A DNA stretch of 53,126 nt, taken from NCBI RefSeq assembly GCF_036985595.1, contig NZ_BTPU01000097.1, positions 1 to 53,126 on the forward strand. Reading direction: 5' to 3'. Below are positions 8,412-15,846 of the stretch, piece by piece; the first letter of the stretch is position 1; the number at the start of each line of letters is the position of its first letter. The stretch comes from Vallitalea maricola (lineage in GTDB: Bacteria; Bacillota; Clostridia; Lachnospirales; Vallitaleaceae). The notes below the pieces were generated by a model, which worked only from the letters and a program-made list of their open reading frames with translations, was not told where the DNA came from and did no database searches. The translations under genes and the position numbers were made by a program.

Positions 8412-9020
8412 TTATTTTAATAAGTTATCAAAAATTTCTTCTATTTTTTCTGGATTATCATATGTTACATATAATAAGTATTTGCCATTAGTTTTGATAA
8501 TATTATTTTTAACTTTTTCATATTGATCTGGTAAATATTGTTCCCATACACCTACTTGAGATTCTTTTACTGATTCTAGTACTGCTTGCAAATCACTTAC
8601 TTTTGACTCTTCTGATGCCTTTAAAATAATTATCTGATTAGAATTAACATTAATCATTGGTGCAACCAATCTACCTTGTTCTATATCGTCTTTATTAATA
8701 TCAATTGCTACCATAGGATTTTCTTCTTCTACCTTAAGATCTCCATCAATATATCCAGGTATAACTCCTTCTTCAGTGAAATCTTCTTCTGATCTACCCT
8801 GTTCAATCATATCATTCTTTATTTGCTCTTTAATTGCAGCAGCAATATCATCTATTGAAACATTAACTTCTTCTTCCTCTTTATCACCATCGCCATTGTT
8901 ATCTCCTGAATCAGGATTTTCAATATTGCTTCCATTATCTTTGCCCACATCTTTACTACATCCTGCAAATACTACTGACATTGCCATTATTATTGTTATT
9001 ATCGCTATTATTTTCTTCAT
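8412..9020 (-). CDS. DUF4358 family lipoprotein
   Basis: A 202-residue lipoprotein: signal peptide with the lipobox VFAGC (Cys at residue 20), then a low-complexity acidic Gly/Asp/Asn/Glu linker to about residue 52, then the DUF4358 domain. The family hallmarks LVAPMINVNSNQIIILKA and WEQYLPDQYEKVKNNIIKTN are clear. ACGGAGGT precedes the ATG. It heads the group with MBOAT and DHHW genes on the same strand, so a role in the same surface acylation pathway is inferred; its biochemical function is unknown. Confidence 0.82.
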   Translation of the reverse strand: MKKIIAIITIIMAMSVVFAGCSKDVGKDNGSNIENPDSGDNNGDGDKEEEEVNVSIDDIAAAIKEQIKNDMIEQGRSEEDFTEEGVIPGYIDGDLKVEEENPMVAIDINKDDIEQGRLVAPMINVNSNQIIILKASEESKVSDLQAVLESVKESQVGVWEQYLPDQYEKVKNNIIKTNGKYLLYVTYDNPEKIEEIFDNLLK

Positions 9021-9063
9021 TTTATTTACCTCCGTATAATTGTTTGTGTCATTTTTTATATAG

Positions 9064-9092
9064 TTAATAAGTTATAATTTTTGTTTTATCAA
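9064..9092 (-). promoter_or_regulatory. Candidate promoter of the DUF4358-MBOAT-DHHW genes
   Basis: Minus-strand -35 TTGATA (9087-9092), 17-bp spacer, -10 TATTAA (9064-9069), about 40 bp before the DUF4358 start codon. Confidence 0.45.
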
Positions 9093-9112
9093 TTCCTCCC
9101 TTATTTATTATT

Positions 9113-9225
9113 CCTTTATTAAACGAACTAACCCAAAAAAATGTTCCAATAAAATATAAATAATTTTTATTGAATATTTATTACAAAATATGGAACTTTT
9201 AAAAATTTAGTTCGTCTAATAAACG
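9113..9225. repeat. Nested inverted repeat, 113 bp
   Basis: The outer arms CCTTTATTAAACGAACTAA (9113-9131) and TTAGTTCGTCTAATAAACG (9207-9225) are complementary at 17 of 19 positions. Inner arms AAAATGTTCC and GGAACTTTT, with 9143-9147 and 9192-9196 as the core, are set almost symmetrically, and CAATAAAA / TTTTATTG forms the centre. It fills the divergent promoter region between the DUF4358 lipoprotein and the exported repeat protein. MITE-like by shape; no second copy in the window. Confidence 0.6.
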
Positions 9226-9257
9226 TACAAACAATGAAAAGAAGGGAAGATTATAAT

Positions 9258-10238
9258 ATGAAATACAAAAAAAATTATGTTGCATTGGCTTTGGCAGGAG
9301 TATTGACACTAGGAACAGGAATGACTTCACAAGCTATGACAGATCAAAAAATAATTTGCTATAATAATGAGGTGACACTGGAAAAACCTGTTCTAATTAA
9401 TACTAATATAGGAGTAGAAGGATTATCATATCAAAAAGATGGTTATTTAATGTTACCACTTAGACTTACATGTGAAAGATTAGGCTATGATTTAAAATGG
9501 AATAGCAAGACACGTTCTGTAGAGGTTTCAAAAGATAATATATGGACATCTATATCAATAGGTAAAGATTTATATTTCAAAGGTAAAGTAGCTCCATTTC
9601 CACTAGGTATGGCTCCTGAAATAGTAAATGATTCAACTTATGTACCTGTAGAATTCTTTGAAGAAATATTTAACCAAGACGCTTTTGATATTTTTGAAAG
9701 AAATAAAGTAGATGGTAATGTGAGTAACATTCTAGAAACAAAAAATGGTCATATGATTACTGTTAAATATGGAGAAAACAGTATAATATTCCTTGTTAAC
9801 AAAGATACTAAAATCGTTGATCCATCAACTGAAAAAGAAGTAAATGTTGAAGATATAAAAGAAGAAGACAGATTAGTAGTTTTACATGATTCAAAAATGA
9901 CTAGGTCCTTACCTCCTCAAACATATGCTTATAGAATAAATGTAATGAAAACCGATCAAGCAGAAGAAACTAAAGTAGAAGGAAAAGTATCTGAAATAAA
10001 AGAAACTAAAAATGGTCATATGATTACTGTAGGATATGGAGAAGATGAAACTATTATCTTCCATATAAACGAAGAAACAAAAATAACTAATCAATCAACT
10101 GGAAAAAAAGCAAGTATAAAAGATATAGCTAAAGGAGATAAATTGCTTGTAAAACATAGTAATATTATGACTGCATCAATACCACCTCAAACAACTGCTT
10201 TTGAAATTGAAATTTGTTCATCAGATAATACTAAATAA
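9258..10238 (+). CDS. Exported protein: copper-amine-oxidase-N-like domain plus tandem repeat
   Basis: A 326-residue secreted protein. An in-frame ATG at 9234 exists, but GAAGGGAAGA lies 7 nt before ATG 9258, and only the later start gives a clean signal peptide (MKYKKN, hydrophobic core, cleavage near residue 26-28). Residues ~45-145 resemble the copper amine oxidase N-terminal (stalk-like) domain common on clostridial surface proteins: YLMLPLRLTCERLGYDLKW and STYVPVEFFEEIF. Residues ~151-235 and ~240-322 are two copies of one unit (TKNGHMITVxYGE ... IPPQT/LPPQT). No catalytic motif is visible and no enzyme function should be assumed. No SLH or sortase anchor. Confidence 0.7.
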   Translation: MKYKKNYVALALAGVLTLGTGMTSQAMTDQKIICYNNEVTLEKPVLINTNIGVEGLSYQKDGYLMLPLRLTCERLGYDLKWNSKTRSVEVSKDNIWTSISIGKDLYFKGKVAPFPLGMAPEIVNDSTYVPVEFFEEIFNQDAFDIFERNKVDGNVSNILETKNGHMITVKYGENSIIFLVNKDTKIVDPSTEKEVNVEDIKEEDRLVVLHDSKMTRSLPPQTYAYRINVMKTDQAEETKVEGKVSEIKETKNGHMITVGYGEDETIIFHINEETKITNQSTGKKASIKDIAKGDKLLVKHSNIMTASIPPQTTAFEIEICSSDNTK

Positions 10239-10280
10239 TAAACATATAAAATAAAAGGGGCTTTTATATCAATATAAAAA

Positions 10281-10320
10281 TAGACTCAGTTTAGATCATG
10301 CAGTTTCTAAACTGAGTCTA
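10281..10320 (+). terminator. Terminator of the exported repeat protein
   Basis: A perfect 13-bp stem (TAGACTCAGTTTA / TAAACTGAGTCTA) with a 14-nt loop is followed by TTTCATT on the plus strand. On the other strand a U-rich run follows as well, so it may act both ways. Confidence 0.75.
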
Positions 10321-10348
10321 TTTCATTATATATACGTCTAAATATAAA

Positions 10349-10363
10349 GCCCTAATACAGGGC
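10349..10363 (-). terminator. tRNA-Thr terminator
   Basis: On the minus strand the tRNA 3' end runs into nine T, then GCCCT-GTATT-AGGGC and TTTATATTT. The short GC-rich stem followed by T-rich sequence fits a terminator at the end of the sigH-tRNA region. Confidence 0.6.
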
Positions 10364-10371
10364 AAAAAAAA

Positions 10372-10444
10372 AGCTGAAGAGCAGACTTGAACTGCCGACT
10401 TCTTGCTTACCATGCAAGTACTCTACCTACTGAGTTACTCCAGC
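10372..10444 (-). tRNA. tRNA-Thr (anticodon GGT)
   Basis: Reading the minus strand: acceptor GCTGGAG pairs with CTTCAGC, D arm ACTC-AGTAGGTA-GAGT, anticodon stem CTTGC/GCAAG around the loop ATGGTAA (anticodon GGT at 10411-10409), T arm GGCAG-TTCAAGT-CTGCT. The length is 73 nt with discriminator U and no encoded CCA. It lies 45 bp beyond the sigH stop codon on the same strand. Confidence 0.95.
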
Positions 10445-10489
10445 ATACTGACTAATTTTATAACAAGTTATAAATTTTGTCAAGTATTA

Positions 10490-11131
10490 TTATACTCCCT
10501 TTTCAACTAAAATAAGTTCAACTTTTTTCTTTATTCTCTGCAATGCATTATCTATTGATTTTACTGGTCTTTTTAGATTTACAGCAATCTCAACATAGCT
10601 TTTTCCATATATATAACTTTGCAAAACTTCTTTTTCCAGTTTACTAAGTCTCTCATTGAGTTCATGCTCAATAATGCTTAGATTCTCTTGTCCTATCAAT
10701 AAATCTTCTGGATTGATTATTTTTCTAGAAGGCATCTTATCTATTAAAGTGGTTTTATCATTCTCTTCTTCATAAGAAGGTTTGTTCAATGATATATATG
10801 AATTCAATGGAAGATGTTTTTGTCTTGTTGATGCTTTTACAGCTGATATAATTTGTCTTGTTACGCATAAATCTGCAAAAGAATAAAAGGACGCAGTTTT
10901 TTCTTCTTTAAAATCACGAATTGCTTTAAAGAGTCCAATCATGCCTTCTTGAATAATATCATCTCTACTAGCACCTATCAAAAAATATGACTTCGCTTTT
11001 TTTTCAACTAAAATTTTGTACTTGTTCATTAAATAATCAAGTGCTTCATTATCCCCATCTCTCACTAATTCCACAAGTTGTTCATCTGAATACGTAACAT
11101 ATGAATCGTCGTACCAAGTAGCATAATCCAA
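10490..11131 (-). CDS. sigH: RNA polymerase sigma-H factor (sporulation)
   Basis: Stationary-phase sigma factor that drives early sporulation genes. It has 213 residues. Region 2 contains DDIIQEGMIGLFKAIRDF and the -10 recognition helix region with TRQIISAVKASTRQKHLPLN; region 4 is the C-terminal LSKLEKEVLQSYIYGKSY segment with an HTH. These are close to the SigH family rather than SigF/SigE. The only workable start is TTG at 11131, 9 nt after GAGGGG. It follows rae1 by 17 bp, as in Bacillus subtilis. In that species rpmGB-secE-nusG come next; here a tRNA-Thr and unrelated genes follow. Confidence 0.95.
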   Translation of the reverse strand: MDYATWYDDSYVTYSDEQLVELVRDGDNEALDYLMNKYKILVEKKAKSYFLIGASRDDIIQEGMIGLFKAIRDFKEEKTASFYSFADLCVTRQIISAVKASTRQKHLPLNSYISLNKPSYEEENDKTTLIDKMPSRKIINPEDLLIGQENLSIIEHELNERLSKLEKEVLQSYIYGKSYVEIAVNLKRPVKSIDNALQRIKKKVELILVEKGV

Positions 11132-11148
11132 CTACATCAACCCCTCTA

Positions 11149-11661
11149 TCATTTTCTACGCATCTTTTCCATCCACTCTAAAACTTTAGGGTCTAGGTGA
11201 CCTTCTAAACGATTATTATCAATTTGAACTTTTTCAATGAAATTCTTACGAATATCACTTTCTATCATATTAACTTCATTATGTAATTCCCTAGCTGATA
11301 TACGACTTGCACCTTTTCCTAGTATTATAGTTTGTTCGAGACCATCTGATGTAGCAACTCTTACTCGATAATCTCTGCCTATTGAATGAGCAACTTTTTC
11401 AATATAATGATCCGCTGTCTCAACTTCCTTTGTAAATACTACATCTATATTATTATATTTCTCTATATTCCTAGTTCCTTTTACTCTATGTGCGTCAAAT
11501 ACAACTATGACTTCAATTTTTTTATATCCCTGATAATTGGACATTATATCCAGTAATTTTTTTCTGGCAATTTCTAAGCTTTCTTCTTCTACTGCTTTTT
11601 TTAGCTTGTCCCAAGCATAAATAATATTGTAACCATCTACTAATAGAAATTCTCGTGTCAA
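11149..11661 (-). CDS. rae1: Rae1/YacP NYN-domain ribosome-associated endoribonuclease
   Basis: A 170-residue NYN (PIN-like) ribonuclease. The B. subtilis homologue enters the ribosomal A site and cuts mRNA during translation. The metal-binding carboxylates sit in LLVDGYNII (residues 6-14), VVFDAH (~53-58), ETADHYIE and VATSDGLEQ. The start is TTG (11661) with GGAAGG upstream; an upstream ATG is closed at once by TGA, so TTG is preferred. It lies directly before sigH, the conserved order. A promoter of its own is predicted at 11699-11727, needed because a glycosidase gene interrupts the operon upstream. Confidence 0.93.
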   Translation of the reverse strand: MTREFLLVDGYNIIYAWDKLKKAVEEESLEIARKKLLDIMSNYQGYKKIEVIVVFDAHRVKGTRNIEKYNNIDVVFTKEVETADHYIEKVAHSIGRDYRVRVATSDGLEQTIILGKGASRISARELHNEVNMIESDIRKNFIEKVQIDNNRLEGHLDPKVLEWMEKMRRK

Positions 11662-11698
11662 AACATATCCGCCTTCCTTTAATTTGAAAGCATATTTA

Positions 11699-11727
11699 AG
11701 TATACTATATAATTTCTAGTTTGTAAA
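11699..11727 (-). promoter_or_regulatory. Promoter for rae1-sigH
   Basis: Minus-strand -35 TTTACA (11722-11727), 17-bp spacer, -10 TATACT (11699-11704), about 40 bp before the rae1 start. It lies in the 93-bp gap between the GH2 glycosidase and rae1. Confidence 0.6.
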
Positions 11728-11754
11728 TGTAATTACAATATTATTTCATGGCAA

Positions 11755-14700
11755 TCATTTGAAAACTTTAAAATCTCTAATACTGGCCCACGCATTTTTT
11801 TCTAGACCAGTTATTGTAATTTTAACATAACGTACATCGTTACTTACAAAATCATCTTTCTGTATTTGATCACTAATGCTATTATCTGTTTTGTCAACTA
11901 CAGTAATCCAATTATTCTTATCTGATGATATTTCAACCTTATATTTATAAACAGTATCACTTTTTTCCCAAGTTACCTCTGTCCCCTGAATATTGTAGGT
12001 ATCTCCTAAATCAATTGTACACCAATGATTAGCATCCCAATCATTAGCACACCATCTTGTGTCAAAGCTATCATCATTTATATAATAAACTCTATTACCT
12101 GACTGCTCACTATCCGATGAGACAAATCTATTAAAGGCTATGTTCTCCCCTTCTTCAGGTATAACGCCATTACCATTGTCTGTTATTGGTACTACAGGCT
12201 CTGTCATATCTACAACAGAAAGACTGATATTTGATTCTATGAGTCCATCAGAAGTTGCTTTACAGGTTATTGTACCAGTTTCATTTAAAATAGTCTTAAC
12301 AAAGAATCCCCCTTTGCCATCTTCCAATATAAAAGGTGATTCACCGAGAAAAGTTCCTGCTCCTGTCACCTGAAACTCTACTAAATTATTCGATAAAGGT
12401 ACTATTTGATCATATTCATCCAGTGCCGTAACTGTCACCCTTGTCATATCACTACCATCTGCTATCAAGGTATAATCATCAGCCTTCAATAATAATTTTA
12501 CAGGTTGACCTGGAGTATGTCTAACATGGCTAGCAACCACTTCTCCATTGATTCGTGCCTCTGCTCTTATTTCACCAGAAACGTAGTCTATATCCTTAAA
12601 TTCAAATAGGGGATGGTTCAAGCTGGTATATAGATTTGGTTGCTTAATTCCCTGGGAAATACCATTGACAAACAATTCTACTTCATCACAATTACTGGCT
12701 ACAGTTACTGTTGCTGGTGAATTTTCTTTCCAATAGTTAGCTATATATACTACAGGACCATAATGTTCTCTACTCTGTTGAGAAAGATAAAAATAGGCTA
12801 CATGCTTAGGCATCCTGAACATATCAAAGGCACCATGATATCTAATATTATTATTGCTATAGGAATCTGCAAGAGGTGTATTATAATCAAATGCACACCA
12901 TCCCAAAGCACCTGATACATTTTCTCTCATTTGAGCTTCATTCTGTACCTTAGCATGTCTTAATAGATTCTCTAGCAATCTGTCTTCGTTATCAAAAGAC
13001 TTAACTGGAAACTTGTGTCCTTCATATTCGGTAACTAGCCAAGGTAATACTCTAGGTTCTTTTATTCCTTCAGTAAAATCATTATACCCAAATAAGTCTT
13101 CATAAAAAGCACTAAGATAATTAGCAACGAATCGAGAACCAGTTGTTGGTCTTGTAGGATCTAGTGAACGAGCTTTTGCATTAGTATTCTTGTAAAAACT
13201 ATTATCATCAATAGATTCATTAATTCTCACTGCCCAAGCAATAATACTTGGATGATTTCTATCCCTTACTATCATCTCTTCAATATTGTCTAAAACAATA
13301 TCTTTCCAGCTGGATAATCCTATATTGAACCAGCCTGGAGTCTCCTCCAGAACCAATAGACCTATTTCATCACACCTTTTCAAAAATTCAGGATCTTGTG
13401 GGTAATGAGAACATCTAACGATATTACATCCCATTTCATATTTTATGATATCCGCATCTCTAGCTTGAAGTCTATTAGCCGCAGCTCTTCCTATATATGG
13501 AAAAGTCTCATGTCTATTAGTACCTCTTAGCTTCATATATTCTCCATTAATATAAAACTTCCCATCATTCTTGTTGAAATTTATCCACCTAAGTCCTGTC
13601 TTGGTTATATATTCATCTACATAATCCGTATCATCAATCAAAACTCTAGTATATACCTTATATAGATTAGGGTCATCAGGATGCCATAAATCAGGTTCTA
13701 GGATTCTTGTAGTAAAATTATTGAACTCATGAGTTGAACCAGCCTCTATAGTATGACTGCTTTCCCCTATAGCTACTATATAATTATCTGCATCTACTAT
13801 ATTGGAAATAACTTTACATTGTTTTGGAACCATACTTTTATTATTGACTTTGGTCGTTGCTGCAACCATAACACTATCATCTTCTAAAGGTACTGTTCGA
13901 AGAAATGTCCAATCAACATATACTGGGTCTGTAATAATCATATTTACATCACGATAAATCCCACCAAACAAGAAAAAATCCACATCAATAAGTCCTTCTG
14001 GTGGTATATCCTTTCTCTCTGTAGAATCTACTCTTACAGCAATTACATTATCCACATTACCATAATCAATATAATCTGTTATATCATATGTAAAAGAAGT
14101 ATAAGCACCTTTGTGTTCACCTACAAAACTTCCGTTAACATAAACTTCAGCTACTGTTGATACTCCTTGGAATTCTATTAGAACCCTTCGTTCCCTATAT
14201 TCTTCAGGTACATTAAAATGTCTTCTATACCAAGAAATAAATTGGACTTGTGATATGTCTAGATCAAAATGCTTATTAAGTAATTTATTACAATGAGGTA
14301 GACAAACATCTGTAAATCTTGATTCATCACAAGTAATGGATTTATAGTTTTCATTATCTTGATTGGAATATAACCAATTTGTATTGAAATTTAGAAAAGA
14401 GCGATTAGAATTTACATTAGAATATGGTGTTGATTCTATAGGCTCTGAGAACTTATTAGTCCCAAAAACTTTGAAATCATAAAAACTTGCCCAACAACCA
14501 TTTTCAGTTTCAGTAATAGTTATTCGTACATATCTTATACTATCAATATTAAAATCATTAGTTTGAATTTGCTTAGAAATAGTATTGTTGGTTTCATCTG
14601 CTACCATCAACCAATTAATATCATCAGGTGATACTTCTATCTTGTATTTATAGACTTTATTGAATTCCCATTTGATACTGCATCCATTAAGGGTATGACT

Positions 14701-14958
14701 TGCACCCAAGTCTACCTTCCACCAGTGTCCCCATTTCCCATCACTGGCACTCCAGCGAGTGGACTCGTCACCATCATTGCCTTTGTCTGCTGTTCTTCCT
14801 GATATGGGCTGCCAGCTATCTGCTGTAGCTGTTTTACCTTGAGCCACATCATTGTTCTCAACTGCAAATGCGTTATTTGACATGAAAATAACTGTCAAAA
14901 AGATTATAGATACTAAGACTACTCCATTAAGTTTATAAAACTTCTTCAACTTATTCAT
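11755..14958 (-). CDS. Secreted GH2 glycosidase with two F5/8-type C domains
   Basis: A 1067-residue exported enzyme. I take ATG 14958, since the earlier TTG at 15009 is the -35 box itself and only the later start gives a signal peptide (residues 1-32, cleavage after NAFA). Order: discoidin/F5-8 type C domain (33-166), GH2 sugar-binding domain (~190-330), Ig-like domain (~330-450), TIM barrel (~455-740), C-terminal beta domains including a Big1-like domain near 835-920, and a second F5/8-type C domain (~940-1067). The acid/base glutamate is in RINES (E581) and the nucleophile in VTEYEGH (E644). Likely a beta-galactosidase or beta-glucuronidase-like enzyme on polysaccharide; exact substrate unknown. 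It sits oddly inside the cysE-sigH operon. Confidence 0.88.
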   Translation of the reverse strand: MNKLKKFYKLNGVVLVSIIFLTVIFMSNNAFAVENNDVAQGKTATADSWQPISGRTADKGNDGDESTRWSASDGKWGHWWKVDLGASHTLNGCSIKWEFNKVYKYKIEVSPDDINWLMVADETNNTISKQIQTNDFNIDSIRYVRITITETENGCWASFYDFKVFGTNKFSEPIESTPYSNVNSNRSFLNFNTNWLYSNQDNENYKSITCDESRFTDVCLPHCNKLLNKHFDLDISQVQFISWYRRHFNVPEEYRERRVLIEFQGVSTVAEVYVNGSFVGEHKGAYTSFTYDITDYIDYGNVDNVIAVRVDSTERKDIPPEGLIDVDFFLFGGIYRDVNMIITDPVYVDWTFLRTVPLEDDSVMVAATTKVNNKSMVPKQCKVISNIVDADNYIVAIGESSHTIEAGSTHEFNNFTTRILEPDLWHPDDPNLYKVYTRVLIDDTDYVDEYITKTGLRWINFNKNDGKFYINGEYMKLRGTNRHETFPYIGRAAANRLQARDADIIKYEMGCNIVRCSHYPQDPEFLKRCDEIGLLVLEETPGWFNIGLSSWKDIVLDNIEEMIVRDRNHPSIIAWAVRINESIDDNSFYKNTNAKARSLDPTRPTTGSRFVANYLSAFYEDLFGYNDFTEGIKEPRVLPWLVTEYEGHKFPVKSFDNEDRLLENLLRHAKVQNEAQMRENVSGALGWCAFDYNTPLADSYSNNNIRYHGAFDMFRMPKHVAYFYLSQQSREHYGPVVYIANYWKENSPATVTVASNCDEVELFVNGISQGIKQPNLYTSLNHPLFEFKDIDYVSGEIRAEARINGEVVASHVRHTPGQPVKLLLKADDYTLIADGSDMTRVTVTALDEYDQIVPLSNNLVEFQVTGAGTFLGESPFILEDGKGGFFVKTILNETGTITCKATSDGLIESNISLSVVDMTEPVVPITDNGNGVIPEEGENIAFNRFVSSDSEQSGNRVYYINDDSFDTRWCANDWDANHWCTIDLGDTYNIQGTEVTWEKSDTVYKYKVEISSDKNNWITVVDKTDNSISDQIQKDDFVSNDVRYVKITITGLEKNAWASIRDFKVFK

Positions 14959-14979
14959 ACCTATTCTTCCTCTCTTATT

Positions 14980-15009
14980 TTTATAGAATCTAGTTATACA
15001 CTTAGTCAA
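14980..15009 (-). promoter_or_regulatory. Promoter of the secreted GH2 glycosidase
   Basis: Minus-strand -35 TTGACT (15004-15009), 18-bp spacer, -10 TATAAA (14980-14985), giving a short leader before the AGAGGAAG ribosome site and ATG 14958. Confidence 0.6.
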
Positions 15010-15086
15010 TTCTAGTCTATAATAATTAGAAAATAAGTATTATTAGAGTTAGTAATAGTATCCCAGGGGTTATAGTTTAGTCCATT

Positions 15087-15830
15087 CTAGTTATAATCTC
15101 TTTGCCTTAGGGCTTCATAAGTTAGTATTCCTGCTGCCACTGAAGCATTAAGAGAAGTTATCTCACCTTTCATTGGTACCTTAACTATAAAGTCACATTT
15201 TTCTTTTACATTCCTGGATACTCCTTCGCCTTCGTTACCAATTACTATAGCAAGAGAACCCTTCAAATCAACATTATACATAAGTTCTCCATCCATATCA
15301 GCACAAGCTATCCAAAAACCCTCTTTCTTTAGTTCATCAATAGTTCTAGCAACATTGGTTACTCTAGCTACTCTAGTATGCTCTATAGCACCAGCTGATG
15401 TTTTAGCAACAGTAGCTGTCAATCCTACCGCTCTTCTTTTAGGTATTATCACTCCGTGAACTCCCGCAATATTAGCAGTTCTTAGTATAGCTCCTAGATT
15501 ATGGGGATCTTCTATGCTATCAAGTATCAATATAAAAGGTGCTTCACCTTTATCATTAGCATATTTTATCATATCTTTTACATCTACATAATCATATGCT
15601 GCGGCATAAGCTATGACTCCTTGGTGCTTTTTAGTTACCGAAATATCATTTAATTTATCTTTACTTACAAAATTCACGATGATGTTCTTTTTTCTAGCCT
15701 CAGAGACAATCTTTTTAATTGGTCCATCATGTTTCCCATCTATAATAAAAATCTTATCTATACTTCTATCAGCTTTTAATGCTTCTGTTACAGCATTTCT
15801 TCCTTCTAGAATCAATTCCGTATTATCCAT
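15087..15830 (-). CDS. rlmB: 23S rRNA (guanosine-2'-O-)-methyltransferase RlmB
   Basis: A SPOUT (TrmH-type) methyltransferase of 247 residues that methylates the ribose of G2251 in the peptidyl-transferase region of 23S rRNA. The N-terminal substrate-binding domain covers ~1-80. The catalytic domain shows the knot motifs LDSIEDPHNLGAILRTA (motif I, N and R of NLGAILRT), IVIGNEGEGVS (motif II) and SLNASVAAGILTYEALRQR (motif III). GAGAGGAAT precedes the ATG. It is 16 bp after the flippase gene. In B. subtilis it directly follows mrnC, so the flippase is an addition here. Confidence 0.95.
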   Translation of the reverse strand: MDNTELILEGRNAVTEALKADRSIDKIFIIDGKHDGPIKKIVSEARKKNIIVNFVSKDKLNDISVTKKHQGVIAYAAAYDYVDVKDMIKYANDKGEAPFILILDSIEDPHNLGAILRTANIAGVHGVIIPKRRAVGLTATVAKTSAGAIEHTRVARVTNVARTIDELKKEGFWIACADMDGELMYNVDLKGSLAIVIGNEGEGVSRNVKEKCDFIVKVPMKGEITSLNASVAAGILTYEALRQRDYN

Positions 15831-15846
15831 TACTATTCCTCTCTTG

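Noticed and set aside
9909..10094. Open frame on the minus strand inside the exported repeat protein
   Set aside because: It lies wholly antisense to a strongly supported gene and is a by-product of the repeat sequence.
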